64,000 nt of DNA from Psychromonas sp. 14N.309.X.WAT.B.A12. GTDB taxonomy: Bacteria > Pseudomonadota > Gammaproteobacteria > Enterobacterales > Psychromonadaceae. Both the position numbers and the translations under genes were made by a program. The DNA is taken from assembly GCF_030397575.1 (NCBI RefSeq), contig NZ_JAPNXS010000002.1:124001-188000 (forward strand). The letters are read 5' to 3'. Shown piece by piece: positions 9,188 through 19,166 of this stretch (position 1 is the stretch's first letter; each line of letters starts with the position of its first letter). The notes beneath the pieces are model-generated. The model saw nothing but the letters and a program-made list of their open reading frames with translations, did no database searches and was not told the origin of the DNA.

Positions 9188-11569
9188 ATGCTAAAACTAC
9201 TGCCTTTATTGTTTATAATATCCCCCATTGCAAGTGCGATTGCACAGGAAGTTGATAATAGTGAATTAAAAGACAATATAAATAATACAGATAATGGTTC
9301 AGAAAGTTCAGAAAACACTGAGCTTAATGATCAAGAACTGTTTTTCCAACAGTGTTATCAGCAAGTTCCTCGTATCACAACACGTAATAATGAATTAGAT
9401 AGAAACCAAATCCCTGTTAGTGTTGATGCTGACTCACTGAGAGGACTAGACGGTGAAATTATTTATCAAGGCGACGTTAACCTAGTGCAAGGTGATAAAA
9501 GCCTAAATACTGATAAGTTAATTTATAACCGAGATACCGCACAAGCCAATGCTATTGGTAATGCGCGTTATGTTGATGGCCAAGTTACGCTGTTAGCAGA
9601 CCAAATTGATACCAACTTTAAAACCGATGAATCTTCAATATTCCAAACCGAATTCCAATTCCATGGCCAAGGTGGTCGCGGTAGTGCAGATGAGGTACAT
9701 GATAACGGTAAAGGCTTTTACGAACTAAAGTCATCAAATTACACTGCTTGTCCACCTAACGATATTACCTGGAGCTTAGATGCCTCAACGTTATATATCG
9801 ACCAAGAAGAAGATATGGGTACAGCTTGGAATGCCGTACTAAGAATTAAAGATGTGCCGGTTTTCTATTTCCCTTATATCAGTTACCCATTATCTGATAC
9901 TCGTAAAACAGGTATTTTATTCCCTACTTATGAATACTCGTCAGTTAATGGGTTAACCTACAAGCAACCTGTATATATTAATATTGCACCTAATCAAGAT
10001 GCAACTATTACTCCTACTTACATGCAAAATCGTGGCATGTTAGTTGCCGCTGAATATCGTTACCTGTTTGGGATTGGTTCAGGCACAGCTCAGGTTGAAT
10101 ACCTCTCCGATGACCGTATTCGTCAAGATGATGATGGTAATGACATTGGTGACCGTTATTTAGTGCATCTTGATCACTCCGTTGACTTTGGACAAAACTG
10201 GCGCTTTGAGGCTGACTACAACAAAGTAAGTGATGAATATTACTTCAGTGATATCAGTACTGATTACGGTACACGTAGTGATAACCAATTATTACAAACC
10301 GCGCAATTAAGTTACACAGAAAGCAACTGGAATAGTGAATTAGAAGTGAGAAATTTCCAAGTACTAGAAAGTGATGATGACGATGATTCTTCACATATTG
10401 TGTTGCCTAAACTTGCTTTCAATGCGCACAAACCACTTAACTGGAAAAGTTTACAGTTTGATTTGTATTCTGAAGTTACCCGATTTACTCATGATGACGA
10501 TGACGTATACACAGGTACGCGTGTACATGTAGAGCCTAAAATATCTTTACCTCTATATTATGATTCAATGTTTGTTAACACTGAACTGAAATATATGTTG
10601 AGTTACTACGAACAAGATTTAGATAACGCAACCAAGTATGACTGGTATGACGATTTAGAAGAGACTGAAGTGCGTAACCTGCCTTCTTTCAAAATTAACT
10701 CAGGTATTAACTTAGAGCGTGACTTAACTTGGTTTGGTGATGATTACCGTCAGACATTAGTACCTCAACTTCAGTACTTATATGTGCCTTACCAAGATCA
10801 ATCTGGTATTGGTTTATACGATACGACCACTCTTCAACAAGATTACTACGGTCTGTTCCGTGATAACCGTTATTCAGGATATGATCGTATCGCTGAAGCC
10901 GATCAACTTACTTTTGGTGTTTCAACAAGCTTCTTAAACGCACAAGGTAAAGAGAAATTACGCTTTGCAGTTGGTCAAAACTACTATTTCTCACAATCAC
11001 GCACCGTGTTACCAAGTGACGATGATGACGATGACGACACTGAACTAAATAAATCATCGATAGTAGCAGAGCTAGATGTTAACTTTGAAAATGACTACTT
11101 TTACCATGCTGGTATCGAGTGGAATAGTGACCAGAACTTTATTCGTCGCGCTAATACAACCTTCGAAAAACGTTGGCTTGGCGACAACTATATGCAACTA
11201 AGTTATCGTTATTACAAAGATGACCAAGATGCAGACTGGGATGAAATCGTTAACCAAGTGGGGACAAAAGTAAACTGGTCTCTAAATACTCAATGGTCAA
11301 CATTTGCTAGTTATTATTATAATGTTGACTATGACAATAGTTTTGAAAGTATTATCGGTATTAAATATCAATCATGTTGTTGGGCGATTGGTTTAACGTA
11401 TGATCAACATTTACTTTCTTATTATGGTGACGAAGACAGTTACGATGATGATATTGAAACAGAAAGAAGTGTTAGCTTAACATTAGAGTTAAAAGGTTTA
11501 GGTGGTGTTGGCACTTCTGGTACTGATGATGGTCTATTCGACTATGGCCGTCCATTTTATTTAAAGTAA
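9188..11569 (+). CDS. lptD: LPS-assembly protein LptD
   Basis: 793 residues from the ATG at 9188, which gives a clean signal peptide (MLKLLPLLFIISPIASAIAQ). In-frame TTG and ATG codons 30-36 bp upstream would add a non-hydrophobic stretch. An OstA-like N domain is followed by a large outer-membrane beta-barrel. Cysteines match the E. coli disulfide set: FFQQCYQ near residue 56, NYTACPPND, and the C-terminal pair KYQSCCWAIG. With LptE it inserts LPS into the outer leaflet. The barrel carries three runs of consecutive aspartates (about residues 396, 435 and 611). It is the first gene of the lptD-surA-pdxA-rsmA-apaH cluster. Confidence 0.95.
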   Translation: MLKLLPLLFIISPIASAIAQEVDNSELKDNINNTDNGSESSENTELNDQELFFQQCYQQVPRITTRNNELDRNQIPVSVDADSLRGLDGEIIYQGDVNLVQGDKSLNTDKLIYNRDTAQANAIGNARYVDGQVTLLADQIDTNFKTDESSIFQTEFQFHGQGGRGSADEVHDNGKGFYELKSSNYTACPPNDITWSLDASTLYIDQEEDMGTAWNAVLRIKDVPVFYFPYISYPLSDTRKTGILFPTYEYSSVNGLTYKQPVYINIAPNQDATITPTYMQNRGMLVAAEYRYLFGIGSGTAQVEYLSDDRIRQDDDGNDIGDRYLVHLDHSVDFGQNWRFEADYNKVSDEYYFSDISTDYGTRSDNQLLQTAQLSYTESNWNSELEVRNFQVLESDDDDDSSHIVLPKLAFNAHKPLNWKSLQFDLYSEVTRFTHDDDDVYTGTRVHVEPKISLPLYYDSMFVNTELKYMLSYYEQDLDNATKYDWYDDLEETEVRNLPSFKINSGINLERDLTWFGDDYRQTLVPQLQYLYVPYQDQSGIGLYDTTTLQQDYYGLFRDNRYSGYDRIAEADQLTFGVSTSFLNAQGKEKLRFAVGQNYYFSQSRTVLPSDDDDDDDTELNKSSIVAELDVNFENDYFYHAGIEWNSDQNFIRRANTTFEKRWLGDNYMQLSYRYYKDDQDADWDEIVNQVGTKVNWSLNTQWSTFASYYYNVDYDNSFESIIGIKYQSCCWAIGLTYDQHLLSYYGDEDSYDDDIETERSVSLTLELKGLGGVGTSGTDDGLFDYGRPFYLK

Positions 11570-11579
11570 TAGGTAGAAA

Positions 11580-12893
11580 ATGAATTTATCAAAACGAATT
11601 TTAAGTGCTCTTATTGTAGTGACTACATTATCGCCATTCGCGAATGCAGCAGAAGTAGAAGTCGATAAGATTGAAGCCGTGGTCAATAAAGAGCTAATAC
11701 TCACAAGTGATATGACCAACATGAAACGAGACTTAATAAAACGTTACCAAGACAGTGGCCAAAGCTTACCTGATGCAGAAATTTTAGATAAACAAGTATT
11801 AGATAAATTAATCAGTGACCGTCTACAGCTACAAATTGCAGACCGCATTGGTCTGCGTATCAATGACTCTCAAGTTGACCAAACAATTGTAGAAATAGCA
11901 AAAGATCGTGGTACAACAGTTGCTGGCCTACGTGAAGAATTAGCGTCTTCAGGCATTAATTACAAATCATTTGTCAGCAATATTCGTGATGAATTAACGA
12001 TTAATGAAGTGCGTCAAATACAAGTACGTCGTCGTATCAGCATCTCAGATCAAGAAGTAGAGCAAGTTATTGCCCGTATTAATCAAGCTGGCGAAGAACA
12101 AACGGAATTACGTTTTGCGCACATTTTATTAAAAGTAGCTGAGGATGCATCACCAGAAGAGAAGCTAGCAGCTGATAAAAAAGCAGAAAAATTAGCAGAA
12201 CAGATTAAAAATGGCGCGAGTATCCAAACACTTGCAATTGCTAACTCTGAAGGCCCTAAAGCTGAAGAAGGTGGCGATTGGGGATGGAGAAAGTTAGATG
12301 AGGTGCCAAGTCTGTTTGCTGAAGAGTTATCAGAAAACAATACGAAAGGCGAAGTCGTTGGCCCTTTCCATACACGCTTAGGTGTACATATAATTAAGAT
12401 ATTGGATAAAAAAGGTGGTCAAAATGTGATGACTGAAGAGGTTAAATCTCGCCATATTTTAATTAAACCGAGCATTATTTTAAGTGAACAAAAAACACAA
12501 GAGTTATTAGCGCGCTTACGTCAACAGATCTTAGATGGCACCAAAACCTTTGAAGAATTAGCGAAGCAATACTCACAAGATCCAAGTTCAGCTGTGCGTG
12601 GCGGAGATTTAGGTTGGGCAGATCCAAACGTTTATGTACCAGAATTTAGAGACATTGCACAAACTCAAGCGATTGGTGAAATTAGCCAACCATTCCAAAC
12701 AACACATGGATGGCATATTTTACAAGTGCTAGACAAACGTGAGTCTGACACCACTGAAAGTGCAACCAAACAAAAAGCCTACAATTTAATTTACAGACAA
12801 CGTTTCCCGGCTGAAGCTTACGCTTGGTTAAATGAATTACGCCAAGAGGCTTACATTAAAATCACTAACCCTGACTACATCATCGAGGAATAA
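11580..12893 (+). CDS. surA: Periplasmic chaperone and peptidyl-prolyl isomerase SurA
   Basis: 437 residues. The signal peptide is [17 protein letters not shown]...ANA. An N-terminal SurA chaperone domain (about 25-170) is followed by two parvulin domains beginning near [11 protein letters not shown] and [13 protein letters not shown]-terminal helix completes the chaperone module. It escorts outer-membrane proteins, including LptD, through the periplasm, so its place 10 bp after lptD is functionally sensible and conserved in gammaproteobacteria. Confidence 0.95.
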   Translation: MNLSKRILSALIVVTTLSPFANAAEVEVDKIEAVVNKELILTSDMTNMKRDLIKRYQDSGQSLPDAEILDKQVLDKLISDRLQLQIADRIGLRINDSQVDQTIVEIAKDRGTTVAGLREELASSGINYKSFVSNIRDELTINEVRQIQVRRRISISDQEVEQVIARINQAGEEQTELRFAHILLKVAEDASPEEKLAADKKAEKLAEQIKNGASIQTLAIANSEGPKAEEGGDWGWRKLDEVPSLFAEELSENNTKGEVVGPFHTRLGVHIIKILDKKGGQNVMTEEVKSRHILIKPSIILSEQKTQELLARLRQQILDGTKTFEELAKQYSQDPSSAVRGGDLGWADPNVYVPEFRDIAQTQAIGEISQPFQTTHGWHILQVLDKRESDTTESATKQKAYNLIYRQRFPAEAYAWLNELRQEAYIKITNPDYIIEE

Positions 12894-12895
12894 AT

Positions 12896-13891
12896 ATGTT
12901 ACCACGTATTGTAGTAACCGCTGGTGAACCAGGCGGCATAGGCCCTGATTTAATTTTACAACTTGCCGACCAAGTATGGCCGGTAGAGTTAGTGATTTGT
13001 GCTGATTTAAACTTACTAAAATCCCGTGCTACGCTACTCAACAAACAGATTAACTTCGTTGAGTATCAACGCGACGGACAACAAGCATCCCCAGCTGTTG
13101 GACAACTTACAGTAGCACATATAGAAGCCCCAGCAACTGTTGTAGCAGGCCAATTAAACATAGAGAATGGTGCTTACGTATTGGAAACATTACGCTTTGC
13201 TAGCCAAGGTTGTTTAAATGGTGAATTTGCTGCGGTAGTCACTGCACCGGTCCATAAAGGCATTATTAACGATGCTGGCGTTGCATTCAGTGGCCATACA
13301 GAGTTTTTTGCTGAGCAAGCAGGTGTAGATTTAGTGGTAATGATGTTAGCAACCACAGGCTTACGAGTTGCACTTGCAACAACTCACTTGCCGTTATCGG
13401 CAGTGCCTGCTGCGATCACAGAGCCATTGCTAGATAATATTATCAGTATCTTAAACGCTGAATTAAAAAACAAATATGCAATACAAAACCCAACTATCTA
13501 TGTATGTGGATTGAACCCACATGCTGGTGAAGGTGGGCATATGGGTAGAGAAGAGATCGACATCATTGAGCCTGCTTTAGATAATATCCGAGCAAAAGGC
13601 ATTAACTTAGTAGGTCCACTCCCAGCCGATACCCTCTTTCAAGAAAAATACTTACAAGATGCAGATGCTGTATTAGCCATGTACCATGACCAAGGGTTAC
13701 CGGTACTTAAGTACAAAGGCTTTGGTCAATCAGTGAATATTACACTAGGCCTACCTTTCATCCGTACATCGGTTGATCACGGCACCGCATTAGATTTAGC
13801 AGGAACAGGAAAAGCCGACTCAGGTAGTTTATTATGTGCAGTCAATGAAGCAATTACCATGGTCCAAAGTAACATCAACAAGGTTAACTAA
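12896..13891 (+). CDS. pdxA: 4-hydroxythreonine-4-phosphate dehydrogenase
   Basis: 331 residues, the usual PdxA length. Family motifs are [14 protein letters not shown] at the N terminus, the metal and substrate histidines in [13 protein letters not shown] and [16 protein letters not shown], and [15 protein letters not shown] near the C terminus. It oxidises 4-phosphohydroxy-L-threonine with NAD in the DXP-dependent pyridoxal phosphate pathway. It lies 2 bp after surA and 3 bp before rsmA, so the three genes form a tight operon. Confidence 0.95.
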   Translation: MLPRIVVTAGEPGGIGPDLILQLADQVWPVELVICADLNLLKSRATLLNKQINFVEYQRDGQQASPAVGQLTVAHIEAPATVVAGQLNIENGAYVLETLRFASQGCLNGEFAAVVTAPVHKGIINDAGVAFSGHTEFFAEQAGVDLVVMMLATTGLRVALATTHLPLSAVPAAITEPLLDNIISILNAELKNKYAIQNPTIYVCGLNPHAGEGGHMGREEIDIIEPALDNIRAKGINLVGPLPADTLFQEKYLQDADAVLAMYHDQGLPVLKYKGFGQSVNITLGLPFIRTSVDHGTALDLAGTGKADSGSLLCAVNEAITMVQSNINKVN

Positions 13892-13894
13892 AAA

Positions 13895-14704
13895 ATGAAT
13901 GATAAAACCCACCTAGGCCATACTGCCCGTAAACGTTTTGGACAAAACTTCTTACATGATGATTACATCATCGATTCGATTGTTGCGGCTATTGCACCAC
14001 AGGCAGAAGACAATATTGTAGAAATTGGTCCCGGTTTAGGTGCTTTAACAGAGCCCGTTGCACGTAAAGTAAATTGCTTAAACGTCGTCGAATTAGATCG
14101 TGATTTGGCAGCACGATTAGAAGAGCACCCAACCCTACGCGATAAACTAAAAATTACTCAAGCCGATGCTATGCGTTTCGACTTTGGTCAATTAGTACAA
14201 GGTGACAAGCAGCTACGTGTATTTGGTAACTTACCTTACAATATATCTACACCGTTAATGTTCCACTTGTTTGAGTTTGCAGACAAAATTTCAGACATGC
14301 ACTTCATGTTACAAAAAGAAGTAGTTAACCGTTTATGTGCAGGTCCTGACTGTAAAGCTTATGGCCGTTTAAGTGTAATGGCACAATATTACTGCAATGT
14401 TATTCCAGTGCTAGAAGTGCCACCAACAGCATTTAAACCAGCCCCTAAAGTCGACTCTGCAGTAGTACGTTTAGAGCCTTACGACACACCACCATTTATT
14501 GCTAAAAGTATCAAAGTCTTAAACCAAGTATGCTCAATGGCCTTTAACCAACGTCGTAAAACGGTACGTAATGGCTGGCGTGAAATCCTTACTGCTGAAG
14601 AACTAACCAGTTTAGATATCAATATTGGTAGCCGTGCAGAAAATATTTCAGTAGAAGAGTATGTACGTGTTGCTAACTACGTTTTTGACCGTCAACAAGA
14701 CTAA
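13895..14704 (+). CDS. rsmA: 16S rRNA (adenine1518-N6/adenine1519-N6)-dimethyltransferase
   Basis: 269 residues. [10 protein letters not shown] opens the protein, [16 protein letters not shown] is the SAM-binding motif I, and [16 protein letters not shown] holds the NLPY catalytic motif IV. It dimethylates two adjacent adenines in the helix 45 loop of 16S rRNA late in 30S assembly; the family is also called KsgA. It starts 3 bp after pdxA and is followed by apaH after only 6 bp, so apaG, usually found between them, is absent here. Confidence 0.96.
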   Translation: MNDKTHLGHTARKRFGQNFLHDDYIIDSIVAAIAPQAEDNIVEIGPGLGALTEPVARKVNCLNVVELDRDLAARLEEHPTLRDKLKITQADAMRFDFGQLVQGDKQLRVFGNLPYNISTPLMFHLFEFADKISDMHFMLQKEVVNRLCAGPDCKAYGRLSVMAQYYCNVIPVLEVPPTAFKPAPKVDSAVVRLEPYDTPPFIAKSIKVLNQVCSMAFNQRRKTVRNGWREILTAEELTSLDINIGSRAENISVEEYVRVANYVFDRQQD

Positions 14705-14710
14705 GTTGTT

Positions 14711-15523
14711 ATGGCAACCTATATAGTTGGCGATATTCAAGGCTGTTACGACGAATTGCGTCAGCTACTTAAATTGGCAGAATTTGATACTCAGCAGGAT
14801 GAACTATGGGTAACCGGTGATTTAGTGGCGCGAGGTCCTAAATCACTGCAAACCTTACGTTACATAAAGAAAATAGGCGCAAAAGTGATTCTTGGGAATC
14901 ACGACTTGCACCTGTTAGCCACCGCCTTAGGTATTCACCCGTTTAAAGAAAAAGATAAAACAGCAGAAATTGTGGCTGCCGATGATGGGCAAGAGCTGCT
15001 TACCTGGTTAAGACAACAACCACTTTTACTGCAACATCCTGAGCACAAATTCATCATGGTTCATGCCGGTATATTGCCTGCTTGGAGCATTAAAAAAGCC
15101 AAGAAACTTGCTAAAGAAGTTGAAGCACAATTACATGGTGATAATTATAAAACCATGCTGAAAGATATGTACGGTAATCACCCCACACGTTGGAGTAAGT
15201 CGTTACAAGGTGTTGAAAGAATGCGTTTTATTGTTAATGTATTCACCCGTATGCGTTACTGTACTATTGATGGCGAATTAGAGTTTCAAAATAAACGTTC
15301 ACCTAGTGAAGTTCAAGACAGCCAGTTAAAGCCTTGGTTTGATATTACGCCACGTAAGCATAAAAAGCCGATCTTATTTGGACACTGGGCTGCTCTATTA
15401 GGTAAAACACAACAACCAGACATTTATCCGTTAGATACAGGATGTGTATGGGGAAATAGTTTGTCGATGATACGTTGGCAAGATAAAAAAATGTTCTCTC
15501 TATCCTGCCCTGTTTATGGTTAA
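14711..15523 (+). CDS. apaH: Symmetrical bis(5'-nucleosyl)-tetraphosphatase
   Basis: 270 residues. The calcineurin-type metallophosphatase motifs are clear: VGDIQGCYDE, VTGDLVARGPKS, VILGNHDLHLLA, and the later histidines in MVHAGILPAW and LFGHWAAL. It hydrolyses Ap4A to two ADP, and in E. coli also removes Np4 caps from RNA 5' ends. It is the last gene of the lptD operon and converges on folA; only 55 bp separate the two stops, with no strong terminator visible. Confidence 0.95.
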   Translation: MATYIVGDIQGCYDELRQLLKLAEFDTQQDELWVTGDLVARGPKSLQTLRYIKKIGAKVILGNHDLHLLATALGIHPFKEKDKTAEIVAADDGQELLTWLRQQPLLLQHPEHKFIMVHAGILPAWSIKKAKKLAKEVEAQLHGDNYKTMLKDMYGNHPTRWSKSLQGVERMRFIVNVFTRMRYCTIDGELEFQNKRSPSEVQDSQLKPWFDITPRKHKKPILFGHWAALLGKTQQPDIYPLDTGCVWGNSLSMIRWQDKKMFSLSCPVYG

Positions 15524-15578
15524 ACTCAAACGGTCTAAATAATCTAAGTCTATTTAAACTTCACCATTTAGCTCTGAG

Positions 15579-16067
15579 TTATACTCTATCCAAAGTCACA
15601 AATTCTAAATTATGGGCATTTTTTTCATCAGCGGCATAATGCTCACTACTCACCTTTTGCCACTGACCTTGTGCTAAATAATCAGGGAAATGCGTATCCC
15701 CCTTAGTTTTTAAGTCAATCAAAGTCAGGTATAAACGATTCGCACTTGCAAGAAAGTGTTCATAAATGGTTGCACCACCAATAATCATCACCTCATCACT
15801 GCCTTCAGCAGCAGCAATTGCCTGCTCTACAGTAGACACACAAGTTACGCCTTCGATACTCAGGTTTACATCTCTTGATACCACAATATTTAAGCGCCCC
15901 GGAAGAGCACGACCAATTGAGTCATAGGTTTTTCTGCCCATGATCACTGGCTTACCTAAGGTAGTTTTTTTAAAGTGCTGTAAATCAGCAGGTAAATGCC
16001 AAGGCATATCGTTGTCTAAACCAATTACGCGATCTTCAGCCATTGCTACTATCATTGAAATTTTCAT
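15579..16067 (-). CDS. folA: Dihydrofolate reductase
   Basis: 162 residues, a typical chromosomal DHFR. MIVAMAEDRVIGLDNDMPWHLP carries the substrate-contacting Met20-loop region, with the acidic residue expected in LPADLQHF. KPVIMGRKTYDSIGRALPGR binds NADPH, and DEVMIIGGATIYEHFL is the second cofactor motif. It makes tetrahydrofolate. It is convergent with apaH, as in E. coli where folA neighbours apaH. Confidence 0.95.
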   Translation of the reverse strand: MKISMIVAMAEDRVIGLDNDMPWHLPADLQHFKKTTLGKPVIMGRKTYDSIGRALPGRLNIVVSRDVNLSIEGVTCVSTVEQAIAAAEGSDEVMIIGGATIYEHFLASANRLYLTLIDLKTKGDTHFPDYLAQGQWQKVSSEHYAADEKNAHNLEFVTLDRV

Positions 16068-16196
16068 GTAACGCCCAAAATATAAAGTGAATATATAAAT
16101 AACCTGTAAAGCGTTAGTTTAACAATTAAGTTTTAGAATTCATCTATTTAATTAACCTGAGCTCAGCTTAACGGAAACCAGGCTTTCTAAAGTCAG

Positions 16197-16298
16197 ATAG
16201 TTAAATCATTTATTAGGCAATACGGTTGGTTGTAATCAGAAATCTGTATAAATAACTGTGTTAACTCGCTTTTCTTATCCAGTGTAGAGGCTATTTAT
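16197..16298. repeat. Dispersed intergenic repeat, family 1, copy B
   Basis: The best-preserved short form of the family. ATAGTTAAATCATTTATTAG matches the left end of copy A, and ACTCGCTTTTCTTATCCAGT is identical. GGCTATTTA at the right end can pair imperfectly with TATAAATAAC before the core. It fills much of the 306-bp gap 16068-16373 between divergent folA and the DUF2333 gene; nothing else coding is seen there. Confidence 0.65.
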
Positions 16299-16373
16299 TA
16301 TCTACAAAGGATAATTATTACTCAGGTTATGCTACAGTCATACTATAGTTATTACTGAAATAGGAAGCCTATA

Positions 16374-17363
16374 ATGCTTACTGCGCTAAAAAAATCTGCC
16401 ATCCCTTTATTAATCATCATTATTTTTATCTCTTGGTTACTGTCTATTTGGTGGGGCTGGATGCCATCATCTTATAATGTTAAATCGCGTGTTCAGGAAA
16501 CAGCACAAGCAGAAAATGTTGAATTAGTACCAGGTTATGCCACTGTCACTACCTTAATTGATATGGCTGAGTGGTTAGTGGATAAACCTGGAGGCTTATT
16601 ATCAAATGATGTTATTCCTCCAGGGTTACTAATGGATAATATGCCTGCATTTGAATATGGTGTGTTAGAGCAAGTTCGTGATTTAGCGTTAGTGATGCGT
16701 TTAGACTTCAGTCGTTCACAGTCACAATCAACGGGTGATAAAGACCTTGAAACAGCACAAAATAAAATGAATATTTCACATAAAAATTGGGTGCTACCTA
16801 GTGCTGAAAGCGAATATAAAGATGCAATAAAAGCCTTTGCTCGTTACCGTACTCGTCTAAGTGCCGAAGATGAAACAGAAGCACAATTTTATACACGAGC
16901 AGATAATTTAAGTGATTGGTTACGAGAAATTGAAAAGCGCTTAGGCTCTATTTCACAAAATTTGAGTGCCAGCGTCGGTAATGATATTTTTGATACCAAC
17001 TTAGCAGGTGACACCACAGCTAAGCAATCAACAAGAACCTCTGAAGAGTTAAAAATTCAAACTAGCTGGTTTAAAATTGATGATGTATTTTATGAAAGCC
17101 GCGGCTCAACTTGGGCTATACTGCACTTTTTAAAAGCGGTTCAAATTGATTTTGCTGATGTATTAGAGAAAAAGAATGCGACAGTGAGCTTAAAACAGAT
17201 CATCCGTGACTTAGAAGGTACTCAACAAGCAGTATGGAGCCCAATGGTATTAAACGGTAGCGGCTTTGGTTTTCTAGCGAACCATTCATTAGTGATGGCG
17301 AATTACGTGTCACGAGCAAATGCAGCATTAATCGACTTAAGACGTTTATTAGAGCAAGGTTAA
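16374..17363 (+). CDS. DUF2333 family membrane-anchored protein
   Basis: 329 residues. A single N-terminal membrane helix (IPLLIIIIFISWLLSIWWGW) is followed by a long soluble, mostly helical part, probably periplasmic. The segments VTTLIDMAEWLVDKPGGLLS and DLALVMRLDFSRSQS, and the later NWVLPSAESEY, match DUF2333 proteins of gammaproteobacteria, which have no assigned function. It is monocistronic: divergent from folA and ended by a strong palindromic terminator. Confidence 0.8.
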   Translation: MLTALKKSAIPLLIIIIFISWLLSIWWGWMPSSYNVKSRVQETAQAENVELVPGYATVTTLIDMAEWLVDKPGGLLSNDVIPPGLLMDNMPAFEYGVLEQVRDLALVMRLDFSRSQSQSTGDKDLETAQNKMNISHKNWVLPSAESEYKDAIKAFARYRTRLSAEDETEAQFYTRADNLSDWLREIEKRLGSISQNLSASVGNDIFDTNLAGDTTAKQSTRTSEELKIQTSWFKIDDVFYESRGSTWAILHFLKAVQIDFADVLEKKNATVSLKQIIRDLEGTQQAVWSPMVLNGSGFGFLANHSLVMANYVSRANAALIDLRRLLEQG

Positions 17364-17389
17364 AACTTCCCTACCCACCATAGAAAACA

Positions 17390-17415
17390 AAAACGAGCTC
17401 CTAGGAGCTCGTTTT
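17390..17415. terminator. Bidirectional terminator between the DUF2333 and SEC-C genes
   Basis: A perfect 26-bp palindrome, AAAACGAGCTCCT and its complement, with A and T runs on the two sides. It lies between two convergent genes and can work for both strands. Confidence 0.88.
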
Positions 17416-17443
17416 ATGTAAAAGACGATGTCAACCTTAGGAT

Positions 17444-17782
17444 CTAAGCACCACAACATTTCTTGAATTTTTTACCACTGCCACAAACACATGGCTCGTT
17501 ACGTGCAGGTTTCTTTTCAAAACGTGTAGTCACAGGCTTATTAATTAATACATCTAACTCAGTAGTATTTTCTGCTTGCTCAGCATCGACCGTAACTGTA
17601 ACAACTAATTGATGTTGCTTAGCTAAAGCTTGAATCTCTTCACTGCGCGCTTCGCTGTTTACAATCACCTGCAACGGTAACTCTTCAGTTCCCGCTTTTA
17701 CAGCACGCTTTGTATTAAAACCATAACTTGAATGTTTTGGCTTCTTCTCTTTTTTACCTTTGAAGAAAAACTTATCTGACAT
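17444..17782 (-). CDS. Small SEC-C zinc-binding motif protein (PBPRA1643 family)
   Basis: 112 residues. A basic N terminus ([19 protein letters not shown]) precedes a ferredoxin-like middle part. The C-terminal SEC-C motif [15 protein letters not shown] has the same Cys-Cys-Cys-Cys zinc pattern as the SecA tail. This layout matches the small family named after Photobacterium PBPRA1643. SEC-C motifs often contact ribosomes or SecB, but no function is established for this family. It is monocistronic and convergent with the DUF2333 gene. Confidence 0.8.
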   Translation of the reverse strand: MSDKFFFKGKKEKKPKHSSYGFNTKRAVKAGTEELPLQVIVNSEARSEEIQALAKQHQLVVTVTVDAEQAENTTELDVLINKPVTTRFEKKPARNEPCVCGSGKKFKKCCGA

Positions 17783-17910
17783 ATTTAACCTTTGTTATTT
17801 TATTCTTTATTCACGCTTAATCTGTTACGCATATACTCAGCACATGCATTTTGCCGACAGTGTACAGTATTATTAATACCAATCTAGCCTAATCTATAAG
17901 CAACGCTAGA

Positions 17911-18378
17911 TTAAACAATAGGTCGACCACGGTAGATAAGAATAGACGGTAATGCCAAACCAAAACTTAACGCGGTTAGGATAAATAAAGTGCGTAAGCC
18001 ATTTTCCGTCACCAATTGCATTAACCCTAAACTATAACCCGTAGTATTGATTTCAACTAAAGCAATCATTGCGGTAAAAGCATAACTACCGGGGATCATC
18101 GGAATAACCGAAGCAACTGTAAAAACTGGTCTTGGAATAAGGTGTTTACGTGACCAATACAGACCTAAGAACCCCATATTCGCAGAAACAATAAAAGTCG
18201 CCCATTCAATTGGTACACCGTAATGCATTAATAAAAAACGCGAACTATGCGTTAAAGCACCACCGATAGCGCAGTAAATTAACATATGACGCGGTACATT
18301 AAACACCATTGCAAAACCGACTGCAGGTATCCAGGCAAACCATGCATCTTCTAATAACAGATAAAGTAATTCAATCAT
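17911..18378 (-). CDS. yjjB: YjjB family membrane protein (small subunit of the YjjP-YjjB exporter)
   Basis: 155 residues with about five hydrophobic helices. It matches the ThrE_2/DUF3815 domain: LLLEDAWFAWIPAVGFAM, the YCAIGGALTHSSRF stretch and VASVIPMIPGSYAFTAM. In E. coli YjjP and YjjB together export succinate, and the same two halves occur fused in ThrE threonine exporters. Its ATG overlaps the yjjP stop (TAATG), consistent with equimolar production. The substrate here cannot be read from the sequence. Confidence 0.88.
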   Translation of the reverse strand: MIELLYLLLEDAWFAWIPAVGFAMVFNVPRHMLIYCAIGGALTHSSRFLLMHYGVPIEWATFIVSANMGFLGLYWSRKHLIPRPVFTVASVIPMIPGSYAFTAMIALVEINTTGYSLGLMQLVTENGLRTLFILTALSFGLALPSILIYRGRPIV

Positions 18379-19154
18379 TAGCTAGTCCACCCTGACACAC
18401 CCACTAGTGTCATCGAAGCGACGATACCAATGGATACACTAATAGCTAATAGTGTCGCAAACACCCAACGTGCTATGCCCATATTAATATGCCCTTTGAG
18501 CATATCTGACACTGAGTTAATTAAGGGAAAACCAGGCACCAATAGTAATACACTGGCTGCCATTGCAATTTGTGGGTTCTCACCAGCTTCAAATATCACC
18601 CCAAAACTGGTGATAGTCGTTGCGACAAAAGCCGCAGCAGCAAAATTAACAAAGGGATTATGATGTCGATGAGCGAGCTCTTGACGGAGGATCATAGCAA
18701 GAGCAGCAGCTACAAAAGTAACCCAGTAAGCTGCACGGTCACCGCCGAAAAAGTGGCTAAAACTTGCACATGAAAAGCCAATCATTAATACCACCAGCCA
18801 GCGGTTATGCTTGAACGGAATTAAACGTTTTAAACGTTTTTTTACATCTCTCACATCCAATAGCTGCTTTTCAGCCATCACACAAATACGCTGAACTTCA
18901 CAAACCATTTGCATATTAATACCACGATCAAAGCAACGTCTTGTGGTAGTGACACAATGACCGTCCGACAAACTGGTAATGACAATGGCATCAGGACTAA
19001 CAGATAACTCTATATTATCTGCACCTAGCGCCAAACCAATGCGTTGTGTGGTTTGTTCAATCAGGCGGCTTTCAGCACCATGTTGATGTAAAATCTGTCC
19101 TGCAAACACGGCTACCCGTGTCAATTCCGTTTGTGCTTCCTTCGACAAGCTCAT
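18378..19154 (-). CDS. yjjP: YjjP family membrane protein (large subunit of the YjjP-YjjB exporter)
   Basis: 258 residues, ThrE/DUF1212 family. The cytoplasmic N-terminal part carries FAGQILHQHGAESRLIEQT and the conserved CFDRGINMQMV. About five membrane helices follow, with MAASVLLLVPGFPLINSVSD and the GHINMGIARW segment. It lies 12 bp after the MTHFR-like gene and overlaps yjjB, so the three genes form one minus-strand operon. Confidence 0.9.
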   Translation of the reverse strand: MSLSKEAQTELTRVAVFAGQILHQHGAESRLIEQTTQRIGLALGADNIELSVSPDAIVITSLSDGHCVTTTRRCFDRGINMQMVCEVQRICVMAEKQLLDVRDVKKRLKRLIPFKHNRWLVVLMIGFSCASFSHFFGGDRAAYWVTFVAAALAMILRQELAHRHHNPFVNFAAAAFVATTITSFGVIFEAGENPQIAMAASVLLLVPGFPLINSVSDMLKGHINMGIARWVFATLLAISVSIGIVASMTLVGVSGWTS

Positions 19155-19166
19155 GGTGTACTCGAC

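Noticed and set aside
17881-17912. Inverted repeat AATCTAGC / GCTAGATT at the yjjB stop
   Set aside because: 16-nt loop, no T tract and overlap with the stop codon; more likely part of a family 2 repeat fragment than a terminator.
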